Notes: generated by a model not told the origin, from the letters alone. A stretch of DNA of 64,000 nt from Morganella psychrotolerans (GCF_001676155.1 NZ_LZEW01000001.1:558001-622000); one strand, 5' to 3'; positions 1 through 7,133 are shown, counted from the stretch's first letter. A program made the numbers and translations.

Positions 1-36
1 AATCTCAAAGTCTGACTTGTCACTGTATTTGTTCAT
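1..36 (-). CDS. N-terminal fragment of a small phage protein, possibly DUF2591-like
   Basis: Only the first 12 codons (MNKYSDKSDFEI) are inside the window; the gene runs off the left edge. Its ATG overlaps the last codons of the gene that starts at 193, as is usual in this tightly packed leftward operon. The start resembles phage DUF2591 (NinX-like) proteins, which often begin with a similar SDFEI stretch, but 12 residues cannot prove this. Confidence 0.45.
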   Translation of the reverse strand, partial: MNKYSDKSDFEI

Positions 37-193
37 TGACTAACTCCAGACCTGTATCGTCTAAATTACATTGGTACATGTCGCCGTTTTTATCAATCAC
101 ATGAATAAAATCATCATAAACGCGATAAACGGTAACTGGGAATGGCAGAAACGACACGCGAATGCTATCACCTTTCTTTAATTCAATGTCCAT
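20..193 (-). CDS. Small phage protein of unknown function (57 aa)
   Basis: Reads MDIELKKGDSIRVSFLPF and ends in NEQIQ, 57 residues. It begins inside the end of the upstream gene (11-nt overlap) and itself overlaps the next downstream gene, so all three appear translationally coupled. The sequence is mixed beta-like and hydrophilic, without signal peptide or membrane segment. I do not recognise a family. It belongs to the leftward early operon, where such genes are usually dispensable accessory functions. Confidence 0.5.
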   Translation of the reverse strand: MDIELKKGDSIRVSFLPFPVTVYRVYDDFIHVIDKNGDMYQCNLDDTGLELVNEQIQ

Positions 194-344
194 TCAAAAC
201 CTCTGTACACACTAATTCAACATCCCGGACTATCATTAATTGCCGGACTCTCTGCTCACATTCTGCGAGCGTATAAATATCATCGGTAACAGGCACAGCA
301 GAGCCGTGCATTACTAGTAGTAATACAAATCCGATGATGTTCAT
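183..344 (-). CDS. Small exported or membrane peptide (53 aa)
   Basis: Begins MNIIGFVLLLVMHGSAVP, a short hydrophobic stretch that could be a signal peptide or membrane anchor, followed by a polar tail with two cysteines (residues 29 and 46). Its 3' end overlaps the start of the next gene by 11 nt. No family is recognised. Placement in the phage left operon suggests an accessory or host-interaction peptide, but that is inference. Confidence 0.45.
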   Translation of the reverse strand: MNIIGFVLLLVMHGSAVPVTDDIYTLAECEQRVRQLMIVRDVELVCTEVLNGH

Positions 345-351
345 GATTTAT

Positions 352-456
352 TTATAACCAATATTTCCCAACTGCCGCGACAGATAAAAATACAACCCCA
401 CCAAAGAGGAACGAAACGACAAGGCAAAAGCAATAATTTAATGGGTCGTCTTTCAT
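352..456 (-). CDS. Small single-pass membrane peptide (34 aa)
   Basis: Codes for MKDDPLNYCFCLVV followed by a hydrophobic stretch (about residues 11-29) and a short basic-aromatic end. A strong Shine-Dalgarno sequence (CAGGAGGGGTG) sits directly upstream, the best evidence that it is translated. It precedes the gene that starts at 344. Function unknown. Confidence 0.45.
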   Translation of the reverse strand: MKDDPLNYCFCLVVSFLFGGVVFLSVAAVGKYWL

Positions 457-478
457 CACCCCTCCTGAATCTGCTTAA

Positions 479-748
479 TCACCAATAATTAGTTAAAGTA
501 GTTGCTAAAAACGAGCCTTTAACATCTTTGTTTGATGGGTAGTAATATGTGGAATATCCATCACGCGGAACAGCTTTGAAATAACCAACATCGAACCTGT
601 CGTGCTTTTCCCATTGCTGGCGGTCTTCTTCTTCAATTTCTTCTGACTTAATGGCTGCGTCAATTACCTCTCCCACCGTGTGTTCGCCACGCATCATCAG
701 CGTTTTTGTGTCATCTGTTTTCAGAAACTCAACGATTTCTTTTTTCAT
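479..748 (-). CDS. Hypothetical phage protein (89 aa)
   Basis: The protein starts MKKEIVEFLKTDD and is acidic in the middle (SEEIEEEDRQQWEKHD) with an aromatic C-terminus (DGYSTYYYP, then TTLTNYW). An in-frame ATG six bases further upstream would add two residues, but the AGAGGA ribosome site is better spaced for the ATG at 748. It follows the cytosine methyltransferase gene almost without gap. No family recognised. Confidence 0.7.
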   Translation of the reverse strand: MKKEIVEFLKTDDTKTLMMRGEHTVGEVIDAAIKSEEIEEEDRQQWEKHDRFDVGYFKAVPRDGYSTYYYPSNKDVKGSFLATTLTNYW

Positions 749-750
749 AT

Positions 751-1665
751 TCATTCCTCTGTTATCAGCATATAAGCCCTTATGAACTCTTCTGCGACCG
801 GCGCAACGATGGCATTTCCGTAGGCGCGAATTTTTGCCACGCGACCGGCAACCCCATCAGCCAGCGGGAATGTTCCGGATTCAACTGCCCGCCACTTGTC
901 ATCCCGGCAGAACAACCAGTCAGCATCTCGCCAGTAGCCGTTAGTCGGGCTGGATATTGGCAATATATCAGTTCGTGCATCTGGTCTTTCAGATTTGAGC
1001 AACCGCCTTTTGTTTTGGCTCTCGCTAAGGCTTCCTGAGAGCGAATCGGCAACGAATCCATTGTGTTTGGAGTCGCCCATCCCGCCATCCATGCTACCCG
1101 ACCGAGCAGGGCATTCAGCGGAACGTTCTGGCATTCCTTTCCATCCTTCCAATCCCGCGTTGTCGGTGTCGGCCACCCAGAACAATCGCTGTCTGATATG
1201 CGGCGCACCGTAGCCCGCAGCGCATAAATCGACCGCCGCTGTGGAGTAGTCCTTTGCTTCCAGGTCAGTTTGTACAAGGTCGAGCCAACCGAGGCCGTCT
1301 TTGCTTGCAACCTGTTCACCAAAGATAATGCCAGGCCTGCACTCGCTGATGAGATGGAAGAATGCCGGCCAAAGGTGCCGCTCGTCAGCAAACCCATTTC
1401 CTTTGCCTGCCGCGCTGAAAGGTTGGCACGGACAGCTTCCTGTCCAGACTGGTTTATCATCCGTCCATCCTGCACGGCGCAGGGCAAGTGACCACACTCC
1501 GATACCGGCGAAGAAGTGGCATTGTGTGAATCCGCGTAAGTCATCTGGTGTGACATCTTCAATACTCCTTTCGTCCACTACACCCGGCGCTATATGACCG
1601 GCAGCAATGAGATTCCGTAACCACTGAGCAGCGAACGGATCGATTTCGTTATAGTAAGCAGTCAT
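751..1665 (-). CDS. Phage DNA (cytosine-5-)-methyltransferase
   Basis: C5-cytosine DNA methyltransferase, 304 residues, which transfers methyl from S-adenosylmethionine to cytosine in DNA. Motif I (FFAGIG, residues 51-56) binds the cofactor. Motif IV (PCQPFS, 79-84) carries the catalytic Cys80. Motif VI is GEQV near 116-119, a variant of the usual ENV. Motif VIII is IRQRLFWVA (157-165) and motif X is near GNAI (about 283). The start is supported by GAGGAAATAACAATG. Phage enzymes of this kind usually protect phage DNA from host restriction. Most of the gene is also read in a second frame (780-1556), so its codon choices serve two proteins. Confidence 0.93.
   Translation of the reverse strand: MTAYYNEIDPFAAQWLRNLIAAGHIAPGVVDERSIEDVTPDDLRGFTQCHFFAGIGVWSLALRRAGWTDDKPVWTGSCPCQPFSAAGKGNGFADERHLWPAFFHLISECRPGIIFGEQVASKDGLGWLDLVQTDLEAKDYSTAAVDLCAAGYGAPHIRQRLFWVADTDNAGLEGWKGMPERSAECPARSGSMDGGMGDSKHNGFVADSLSGSLSESQNKRRLLKSERPDARTDILPISSPTNGYWRDADWLFCRDDKWRAVESGTFPLADGVAGRVAKIRAYGNAIVAPVAEEFIRAYMLITEE
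780..1556 (-). CDS. Second protein nested in the methyltransferase gene (LTSGTFG/WLMGLP family)
   Basis: A 258-residue open frame lies on the same strand as the methyltransferase but in another frame. It has its own ribosome site, GAAAGGAG, eight bases before the ATG at 1556. The product contains LSARQAKEMGLLTSGTFGR, GSTLYKLTWK, GWPTPTTRDWKDG and GQLNPEHSRWLMGLP. I recognise these as the hallmarks of a phage protein family normally found beside cytosine methyltransferases. Function is unknown; a DNA modification or restriction-evasion role is inferred from the partner. Random overlap would not produce these family motifs together with a good start site. Confidence 0.75.
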   Translation of the reverse strand: MSHQMTYADSHNATSSPVSECGHLPCAVQDGRMINQSGQEAVRANLSARQAKEMGLLTSGTFGRHSSISSASAGLALSLVNRLQAKTASVGSTLYKLTWKQRTTPQRRSIYALRATVRRISDSDCSGWPTPTTRDWKDGKECQNVPLNALLGRVAWMAGWATPNTMDSLPIRSQEALARAKTKGGCSNLKDQMHELIYCQYPARLTATGEMLTGCSAGMTSGGQLNPEHSRWLMGLPVAWQKFAPTEMPSLRRSQKSS

Positions 1666-1715
1666 TGTTATTTCCTCAGCATCCCTGCATTAAGCTTCAT
1701 CCTGAAACGGTGGGG

Positions 1716-2579
1716 TTATTCGACGGGCGCTATTTCGTCTTTGCGGATTTGGTAAATATCAGTTGCCTTATCCAGCAGCTCCGCGTTATCTGCTAATTTT
1801 TTAGCACTGTATTTGTAGAACTTTTCGAGTTCGTCGATACTTTTCGCGCTGCCGGCCGCTTCCGTAAAGTCACATAAAATCTGATCTGGTGAGCGGTCGT
1901 CAGATGGTTTCTCTTCGACAGGTTTATTGTTAATCAGATTATTGAGGTCTTGTTTTGTGGCTCTTGGTGTTATGTCCCGCACTGCCCGTGGCTCTGAATC
2001 AAATTCGTCAGGCGTGTAAACTCCCAAGATGACCTCGGGGCAGTAGAGTCGCGCCCAATATTTCACCGCAAGGTAAGCGATCTGCTGCTTTGGTACTGTT
2101 TTCCAAAGCGGGGAGTTTCTGGTGGTAATGTCGAGCATATAGAGTGGTTCGCCCCAGGTGATTTCCGTATCACCGCGCAAAATTGCACCAACCTCAACAT
2201 ACAGACCGGTTTCATCTGATTTGTTTTTCGTGCCGGTAATGCGTGTCCAATCGCCACCGTACCGGTAATGAAAACGACTGGTAACAGCTTTTGAGCTGGT
2301 CACAACGGCATTAACCAACTGCGCCTCATAGCCCAAAACACCATTTACCAGGTGTGTTTTTTGAGCGACCGCGTAGGGATTCATCTTCCACTGCGCCGCT
2401 TGTAGAGCAATGGCGAGACAGTCAGCTTTATTCCCCGCCAGATGCTTCGGAATCGTTGCGATACCCATCGACATTACTTCTGCAAATGCCTGTAACTTTT
2501 GCAGCCCTGATGGACTGAAGATTGCGCTCGATGTGTCAGCTTCGCGATCGACATCAATTGTCGTTATTTCCTGTGACAT
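1716..2579 (-). CDS. recT: RecT-family single-strand annealing recombinase
   Basis: 287 residues, about the size of E. coli RecT. Typical features are the N-terminal GLQKLQAFAEVMS, the central ALQAAQWKMNPYAVAQKTHLVNG region and WKTVPKQQIAYLAVKYWARLYCPEVILGVYTPDEF, the conserved RecT core. It anneals complementary single strands produced by the neighbouring exonuclease. The gene begins one base after the exonuclease stop codon region, so the pair is surely co-translated. In this family of prophages the pair carries out phage recombination and genome circularisation. Confidence 0.92.
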   Translation of the reverse strand: MSQEITTIDVDREADTSSAIFSPSGLQKLQAFAEVMSMGIATIPKHLAGNKADCLAIALQAAQWKMNPYAVAQKTHLVNGVLGYEAQLVNAVVTSSKAVTSRFHYRYGGDWTRITGTKNKSDETGLYVEVGAILRGDTEITWGEPLYMLDITTRNSPLWKTVPKQQIAYLAVKYWARLYCPEVILGVYTPDEFDSEPRAVRDITPRATKQDLNNLINNKPVEEKPSDDRSPDQILCDFTEAAGSAKSIDELEKFYKYSAKKLADNAELLDKATDIYQIRKDEIAPVE

Positions 2580-2580
2580 A

Positions 2581-3393
2581 TTAATTTTTCCTTCTTGCCC
2601 ACTCGGGGCGCGATATTGGTTCTATGCCGCCCCAATCATCATTGACGCGACACTCATGAAAGGTTTGCAGGTTTTTTTTGAATAAATTAAACCCGACGTC
2701 GACGTCTTCAGAATCAAGCTCAAAAACATGGACAGGGTAGCGACCGCAGTCGATGGTTTCGCTGACAGCGATAAATAAAAAAACGGGTGATTCACCAAAG
2801 TGACGCAAATAACCTTCCTGATACATTGCGTGCTGTACGTGATAGCGAAATTCTTCGATGTGCCGCGGAAAACGCTCCATGTCTGCGACTTTTTTTACAT
2901 CGATGATCACCGGCTGATTTGATAAAAACTTATCGGGTCTGATCCTGCATAACTCATCAACATCCGTGTCGTTCCAGTAAATTGACGCCTCGCTATACCC
3001 GTCCGCCTCAAGGAAATATCTGGCGGCGTGATGAGCCATTGCGCTGTCTCTCATGATCTTCAGCTTCCGGTGCTGTTCGTAATCTATTACGATCTTCCCT
3101 GTGCTTTCGCACGATTTCAGAAATTCCTTTTCGTCTTCCTTCCCTTGGTTCGTTCTGCGGTTAAACTCAGGCGCTTCAATGAACCGGCTATCGAACTCAT
3201 CAGGCTCAAGCAAAAGGCAGTGCAGGGCGGTTCCCATATCCAGAGCCTTTAATTTCTCTTCATCAACCGGTGCTTTTTTACGCCACTGATAAACAGCAGG
3301 GTTTTTTGCTATATCGTCGAGCTGGGATTTACTAACACCTGATCCCTGGTGATAGTCCTCGTTACTAAGCCCGTAAAATATTCCCGTTTCCAT
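2581..3393 (-). CDS. recE: RecE-type exonuclease VIII (C-terminal nuclease domain only)
   Basis: 270 residues, equivalent to the C-terminal nuclease domain of the much longer E. coli RecE. PD-(D/E)XK features are visible: the ALHCLLLEPDEF helix (about 56-67), Asp154 in RIRPDKF, and Asp165-Val-Lys167 in VIIDVKKVAD. The enzyme degrades the 5' strand of double-stranded DNA and hands single strands to RecT. The reading frame passes through runs of eight and seven A without disruption, unlike several other genes here. Its 5' end overlaps the upstream gene by 29 nt. Confidence 0.9.
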   Translation of the reverse strand: METGIFYGLSNEDYHQGSGVSKSQLDDIAKNPAVYQWRKKAPVDEEKLKALDMGTALHCLLLEPDEFDSRFIEAPEFNRRTNQGKEDEKEFLKSCESTGKIVIDYEQHRKLKIMRDSAMAHHAARYFLEADGYSEASIYWNDTDVDELCRIRPDKFLSNQPVIIDVKKVADMERFPRHIEEFRYHVQHAMYQEGYLRHFGESPVFLFIAVSETIDCGRYPVHVFELDSEDVDVGFNLFKKNLQTFHECRVNDDWGGIEPISRPEWARRKN

Positions 3394-3601
3394 GCAGCAT
3401 GCTCCGTTTTCTGAGTGTGGTTTCGATTGCCTTCCTGACTTCGTTTTCTCCCTGATCTCCGAGCGACGCCAGCGTTTCCGTGCTGAGTCCGAATATCACG
3501 TCCTGTATGAATTCCTCAAAGTCACGCGACACAGCATCCTGCCATGCTGCATGCTCCATCCGCCGCTCTTCCTGAGCATCCTGCACTGCGTATGCGTTCA
3601 T
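3365..3601 (-). CDS. Hypothetical phage protein upstream of recE (78 aa)
   Basis: Begins MNAYAVQDAQEERRMEHAAWQ; helix-rich and acidic, with a basic C-terminus. Its start overlaps the stop of the preceding gene (ATGA) and its end overlaps recE, so translational coupling across three genes is likely. No domain recognised. Genes of this size directly before recE are common in lambda-like prophages and are mostly uncharacterised. Confidence 0.65.
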   Translation of the reverse strand: MNAYAVQDAQEERRMEHAAWQDAVSRDFEEFIQDVIFGLSTETLASLGDQGENEVRKAIETTLRKRSMLHGNGNILRA

Positions 3602-3843
3602 GCCGCCTCCCTGCCTGCCAGTGCTGCTATGACGTCCATGTCGAATCCCGCTTTCCGTAGCGTTTCAACAACTGATTGCTCATCCATGAGCCGTAATTCA
3701 GTACCGACTAACTCCTGTATGTCGGCATCGCTATTTCCTATAGCCTCAGAATCAAGTCCGTTGATAAATACCCGTCCGTGGGTAGTGATTACCGCCTTAC
3801 CAGTGCCGCTTGAAACGCTGAAGTGGTCGCATGTTATTTTCAC
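3598..3843 (-). CDS. Hypothetical phage protein with GTG start (81 aa)
   Basis: The best start is the GTG at 3843. It overlaps the stop of the upstream 42-residue gene (GTGA) and has GGGAGG five bases before it; the longer reading into the upstream gene is not needed. The protein begins VKITCDHFSVSSGTGKAV and ends in DVIAALAGREAA. Short beta strands then helices are suggested, but no family is recognised. Confidence 0.6.
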   Translation of the reverse strand: MKITCDHFSVSSGTGKAVITTHGRVFINGLDSEAIGNSDADIQELVGTELRLMDEQSVVETLRKAGFDMDVIAALAGREAA

Positions 3844-3968
3844 GCATGCCTCCCGTAACTTTCTCTGAGTAATTCCATTGCTAACCACCAGATGTCATCA
3901 CAATTCTGGCGTATAGCTACCCGCGCCTGCGCTTGCGCCAGACGGAAAACGTTCTGATTGATAGTCAT
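3840..3968 (-). CDS. Small helical phage protein (42 aa)
   Basis: Reads MTINQNVFRLAQAQARVA and ends in LLRESYGRHA, predicted largely helical, with a WW pair. It overlaps the following GTG-started gene by four bases. The pairing with the downstream start and its ribosome site inside this gene's tail argue that both are real. Unknown function. Confidence 0.5.
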   Translation of the reverse strand: MTINQNVFRLAQAQARVAIRQNCDDIWWLAMELLRESYGRHA

Positions 3969-3972
3969 GTGA

Positions 3973-4041
3973 TTACCGTAAAATAAGTAAGATGAGTGAT
4001 GCTGATATGAAGAGTGTTGCCGCGTAGAGTGCGTGGTTCAT
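3973..4041 (-). CDS. Possible 22-residue membrane peptide
   Basis: An open frame MNHALYAATLFISASLILL..R, almost entirely hydrophobic, sits in the gap between two genes of the left operon. There is no clear ribosome site; translation could be coupled to the stop of the coiled-coil gene a few bases upstream. Kept at low confidence because very short hydrophobic frames arise by chance. Confidence 0.25.
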   Translation of the reverse strand: MNHALYAATLFISASLILLILR

Positions 4042-4045
4042 GGCG

Positions 4046-5021
4046 TCAGTAAGAGATTTTTACTGATGATACGGTGCCTTTTGCAATGGCGATTATGCAT
4101 GCTTTTGCACACTCTTCCGGGATGCCGGCAGCGATTAAATCCTGCATTGCCTGATTGTTCACTTTCGCACGATGATCGGTATCAGCCTGACGCTTTAACT
4201 CTTCCTGCTTCTGGCGCTCAACTTCTGCCAGTCGTGCTTTTTCGGCTTCCTCTGCCTTGCGACGCTCTGCTTCAATAGCCGCCAGCTTTTCACGTTCGGC
4301 GCGCTCCTTCGCTTCTTTGGCATCATTTGCAGCCTTTGCGATAGCTTCCTGCTTTTCGCGTTCAGCACGTTCCTGTGCTTCTCTGGCTTCACGTTCACGC
4401 GTTGCTGCTGCCTCGACTTCCTGTCGGGCTTTTAATTCAGCGGCTTCGCGTTCGTGCTTAACTTTCAGCTCGGCAGCTTCACGGTCGCGCTGTGCTTTTT
4501 GCTCGGCTTCGATGCGCGCCTGCTCAGCTGCCTGACGCTTGATTTCGTTTTCGTGCTCAATGCGCTTGCGCTCTTCTTCGGCTTTGCGCAGGTCGTGCAG
4601 TTCGTTCATCTGCAACGCTTCGTCGTGGTCACGTTCGATTTTTTTTAACCAGCTCTTCGGCTTCCACTCGCGCCTTTTCAGCATCTTCCCACACGGTGAC
4701 AGGCTTGCGGATTTCATCGCTCAGTGCGTCGAGTTCATCACGGCATTGCTTGCGGCTGGCATCTACTTTCTTCGGTAGCTCTTTTAATTCATCAACGACC
4801 AATTTACCGGCTTTGTCGATGTATGTTTTCGACTGCGTTACTTTGTAGGCCAGTGATTTAATGGCGTCGCGGTTCTTTGCTTTGGATAAATCAGTATCCA
4901 GTTCAGCCTGCTCTGCGAGGGCTTTCTCCCGGATGCTGGACAACATCATTTGAACCTTATCCGGTGCCGTAAAAATGTCGAGCGCCGTCTCTGGTTCGAT
5001 AATGACCAGTTCGTTTGACAT
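4046..5021 (-). CDS. Phage coiled-coil protein, frameshifted in this sequence
   Basis: The N-terminal part begins MSNELVIIEPETALDIFTAP and has a helical core. The C-terminal part is a long charged coiled coil (AEQARIEAEQKAQ-type repeats) ending in a small compact region (LIAAGIPEECAKACIIAIAKG). The two parts are in different frames, joined at a run of eight A on the coding strand (4639-4646). Removing one A gives a continuous protein of 324 residues, the arrangement I know from related phage left operons. Homologues are often mislabelled TolA because of the Lys/Glu/Ala repeats. The role is unknown. Confidence 0.75.
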
Positions 5022-5078
5022 AATTAACTCCGTTTATTTATAGGGTGGGTTACTTCTGTGTGAAAGAGAGCAGGGCGA

Positions 5079-5438
5079 CTATGTGGCTTCTGCTGCTTCT
5101 GCTGACAAATGTATAAGCCCGCACTGAAGTAAAAATACGTCGCCATCATCGCCTTGCCATATCTGCGTGCACAATCCTTTGATTGTTATGTCAGCTATCA
5201 CATAACATCTTCCAATCTCCGGCGGCTCCCGCACCGGCTCCGGAACCTGATGCCCGTTAATGTCGATGTAACGAGGCTTAAGGCGGTATTCTCTGTGCGT
5301 TTGAAAGAAGACGTCTGACATTGGATTCCACTTATCAGTGCTGTGAAATTTTTCCTCAAAATGTCGCTGCCAATACTGATCCGTCTTCGCTATCTCTGCT
5401 GCCTTAGCCATAAGGTCAGCATGTGGGTGTCCTGACAT
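5079..5438 (-). CDS. Hypothetical phage protein (119 aa)
   Basis: Begins MSGHPHADLMAKAAEIAKTD and contains YRLKPRYIDINGHQVPEPVREPP. Proteins with this INGH-VPEPVRE stretch recur in left operons of lambda-like phages, mostly in C-terminal domains of unknown function. GGAGGAAGTAAC lies before the start. No catalytic motif is visible. Confidence 0.75.
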   Translation of the reverse strand: MSGHPHADLMAKAAEIAKTDQYWQRHFEEKFHSTDKWNPMSDVFFQTHREYRLKPRYIDINGHQVPEPVREPPEIGRCYVIADITIKGLCTQIWQGDDGDVFLLQCGLIHLSAEAAEAT

Positions 5439-5513
5439 TGTTACTTCCTCCTATGCACTTCCCTGTGCTACGTGATGTCCGAATAGTTATCCCCGCTGCG
5501 GGGTGTTAGTCAG

Positions 5514-6137
5514 TTATGCCGCTTCTGATTCAGTCGGCAGACCAATAAGAGAGTTGAGATTTTCGACCTTAACCGCAGGTAAAGTTACACGCTCAATTTG
5601 CTCACCATCCGGAAGAATCTCTTTTACTTCAGGCCATACTGATATGAGCTTCTTAATCGTAGTCACTGAGTCCAGCGCAGATTTTACATTTGCTTTTATT
5701 TCGGCTTCTCTTTTCTCTATACTGGCTTCTTTCTCGTTAATTTGAGTAAACCGCTTACTTAGTTCATGATCTGCTGGGAATAAGCACTTATCATCACTTG
5801 GTGTGAGTAGAGAAATCGATTTCCCCTGACTATCGTCGCCATACGCCAAGCGATTTCGCTGCCCGCCAAATGCTGGATATATATAATAATCTTTAGCATT
5901 AGTTAGGTAGATATACCCATCCACTGTGTTTTGCAGATCTTTCACCAGCGCCAGTATTGAAGCCAGTTTTTCTTCTGCTCTTGCGGCGGCGTCATTACCG
6001 CCGAAAGAGGCGATCCTTGCGTCATTTGCCAGAGTGTTTTTTTCTACTCTTAACTTTTCTTTTTCTTCATATATTCCTGCTTTTTTCAAAGCGCTTCTGA
6101 TGATTTCTGATTTGATGTTATTGGTTAACCGTGTCAT
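5514..6137 (-). CDS. Nmad5-like putative nucleotide-modification-associated protein
   Basis: 207 residues starting MTRLTNNIKSEIIRSALKKAG; an in-frame start ten codons upstream is less likely because GAGGAATAGAT is spaced for this ATG. The N-terminus and overall layout resemble phage Nmad5 domain proteins, a family placed by others among nucleotide-modification genes on context alone. No catalytic residues can be assigned. It lies about 130 bases downstream of a long imperfect stem in the leader (6182-6350). Confidence 0.65.
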   Translation of the reverse strand: MTRLTNNIKSEIIRSALKKAGIYEEKEKLRVEKNTLANDARIASFGGNDAAARAEEKLASILALVKDLQNTVDGYIYLTNAKDYYIYPAFGGQRNRLAYGDDSQGKSISLLTPSDDKCLFPADHELSKRFTQINEKEASIEKREAEIKANVKSALDSVTTIKKLISVWPEVKEILPDGEQIERVTLPAVKVENLNSLIGLPTESEAA

Positions 6138-6157
6138 ATCTATTCCTCGTTGTGATC

Positions 6158-6172
6158 CCGAACTCACTCGGG
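6158..6172 (-). other. Small hairpin before the Nmad5-like gene
   Basis: CCCGA and TCGGG pair across five bases. No T run follows, so it is more likely a leader structure than a terminator. Confidence 0.35.
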
Positions 6173-6181
6173 AATATGGTT

Positions 6182-6350
6182 AGTCAGTATTGGTGATTGG
6201 TGGCAGGTGCTGATCTCCTGCTTGCTGATTAGAGCGCCCTCACTATCAGCGGCACTGTCTTGAGACGTCGAGTGGTTACGACAATCATGAGCGCTGTTTA
6301 TACATCGACCGCGAGTCAGCCTCTCGCATTCACCAATCCCAATACTGACT
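6182..6350 (-). ncRNA. Structured untranslated element closed by a 20-bp bulged stem
   Basis: The segment 6182-6202 pairs with 6331-6350 over twenty bases with a single bulged base, enclosing about 128 nt that contain no convincing gene. A similar but shorter element occurs at 7042-7122 in the same operon, also closed by a TTGG-bulge-GATTGG arm. On the minus strand it would lie in the RNA between the N-like and Nmad5-like genes. It may be a processed small RNA or a regulatory leader; there is no named family I can assign. Confidence 0.4.
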
Positions 6351-6407
6351 GGATGCCTGCTTTTAACCACATCAGGCGAGGTGTCCGTGTGCCACTGATG
6401 GAAATAA

Positions 6408-6424
6408 GTTAAGATGCTCTTAAC
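6408..6424. promoter_or_regulatory. Perfect inverted repeat, candidate operator
   Basis: GTTAAGA-TGC-TCTTAAC is an exact 7-bp inverted repeat just before CTATAAAAT, a possible -10 region for the rightward gene at 6448. A regulator binding here would block that promoter. The binding protein is unknown. Confidence 0.4.
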
Positions 6425-6447
6425 CCTATAAAATGAGACAAATAAAA

Positions 6448-6657
6448 ATGAATAATAAAGACATTGCAAAGCGCTTGGACGCGCAGCATATTTTGCTGAA
6501 ATCAATTTTTGACGCGCTGACTACTGAGCAAAAATCCGAGGTTGAGGAAAATATTAAAAGCCTGAGTCAGGCAGCTAAATACTCAGATATTCTGGAATCG
6601 TTTGACGACCCGGAAGATGCAGAGAAATCAGCATTGGATTTGCTTTACCTTAAATAA
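6448..6657 (+). CDS. Small phage protein transcribed against the left operon (69 aa)
   Basis: MNNKDIAKRLDAQHILLKS...LLYLK, a helical acidic protein. A start five codons earlier (6433) is possible. It runs opposite to the surrounding leftward operon and has its own possible -10 with a palindromic site. A hairpin follows the stop. Proteins starting NxxIAKRLxAQH occur in other enterobacterial phages without known function. Confidence 0.6.
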   Translation: MNNKDIAKRLDAQHILLKSIFDALTTEQKSEVEENIKSLSQAAKYSDILESFDDPEDAEKSALDLLYLK

Positions 6658-6677
6658 GACTATTATCTGAAAGAGAT

Positions 6678-6695
6678 TAGCCCATCCGTGGGCTA
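6678..6695 (+). other. Hairpin after the 6448 gene
   Basis: TAGCCCA-TCCG-TGGGCTA forms a perfect seven-pair stem 20 bases after the stop codon. There is no clear T run, so a weak terminator or RNA 3' end structure is more likely than a strong terminator. Confidence 0.4.
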
Positions 6696-6725
6696 TATCT
6701 GCGCTCACACAATCCATCCCGCCGG

Positions 6726-7025
6726 TTATGCCCGCACTGTTATCCCGAACTCATCTTTCGGCTGCTTAGCCTTCACTCCGCTGAAAATTGCCACTTTAGG
6801 TAAGCAACAGTTATCACCGGACGGGAAGTATTCTGCTGGTTTCAGAGTCAGCGTAGGCAGGGGGGCTTTAACTGGCGGGAACACTGAGTCGAATATTTCT
6901 TCCACTGAGCGGCTTTTAGGCTTCGCTGCATACTCCGCACGCTTTCTGTCCCAGAAAGCCATCTGTTTAGCCAGACGGCGATTCTTCGCGTTATCTTTCT
7001 TTGGAATAACAGTAATTGTTGCCAT
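6726..7025 (-). CDS. N-like transcription antitermination protein (candidate)
   Basis: 99 residues, the first gene of the left operon, directly behind a boxA/hairpin site, which is the place of gene N in lambda and P22. Residues 10-32 form an arginine/lysine-rich stretch (KDNAKNRRLAKQMAFWDRKR) like the RNA-binding motif of N proteins; NAK-RR also occurs in P22 N. IFDSVF (44-49) and a late LPKVAIFSG segment also resemble P22 N. N proteins bind boxB RNA and let RNA polymerase pass terminators. The start is well supported (CAGGAGGCAATATG). N proteins diverge quickly, so this remains a prediction. Confidence 0.55.
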   Translation of the reverse strand: MATITVIPKKDNAKNRRLAKQMAFWDRKRAEYAAKPKSRSVEEIFDSVFPPVKAPLPTLTLKPAEYFPSGDNCCLPKVAIFSGVKAKQPKDEFGITVRA

Positions 7026-7041
7026 ATTGCCTCCTGAGTAA

Positions 7042-7122
7042 TTTTTGGCGATTGGCCGATGGCGCTCTATCCATCATTCCCGTCATGCCTTTGGCGACGG
7101 CGGTCATGACCAATCCCAAAAA
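7042..7122 (-). other. Short structured leader element of the left operon
   Basis: TTTTTGG-C-GATTGG (7042-7055) pairs with CCAATCCCAAAAA (7110-7122) with one bulged base, enclosing 54 nt just upstream of the ribosome site of the N-like gene. The same arm design occurs at 6182-6350. It may control translation of the N-like protein. Confidence 0.4.
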
Positions 7123-7133
7123 CCACTCAGTGG

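Noticed and set aside
4257..4535. Serine/alanine/arginine-rich rightward frame
   Set aside because: Antisense of the coiled-coil repeats (4046-5021); low-complexity composition explains it.
6164..6505. 113-codon minus-strand frame between the Nmad5-like and N-like genes
   Set aside because: It overlaps the structured element (6182-6350) and the rightward gene at 6448; the product looks random and there is no ribosome site.
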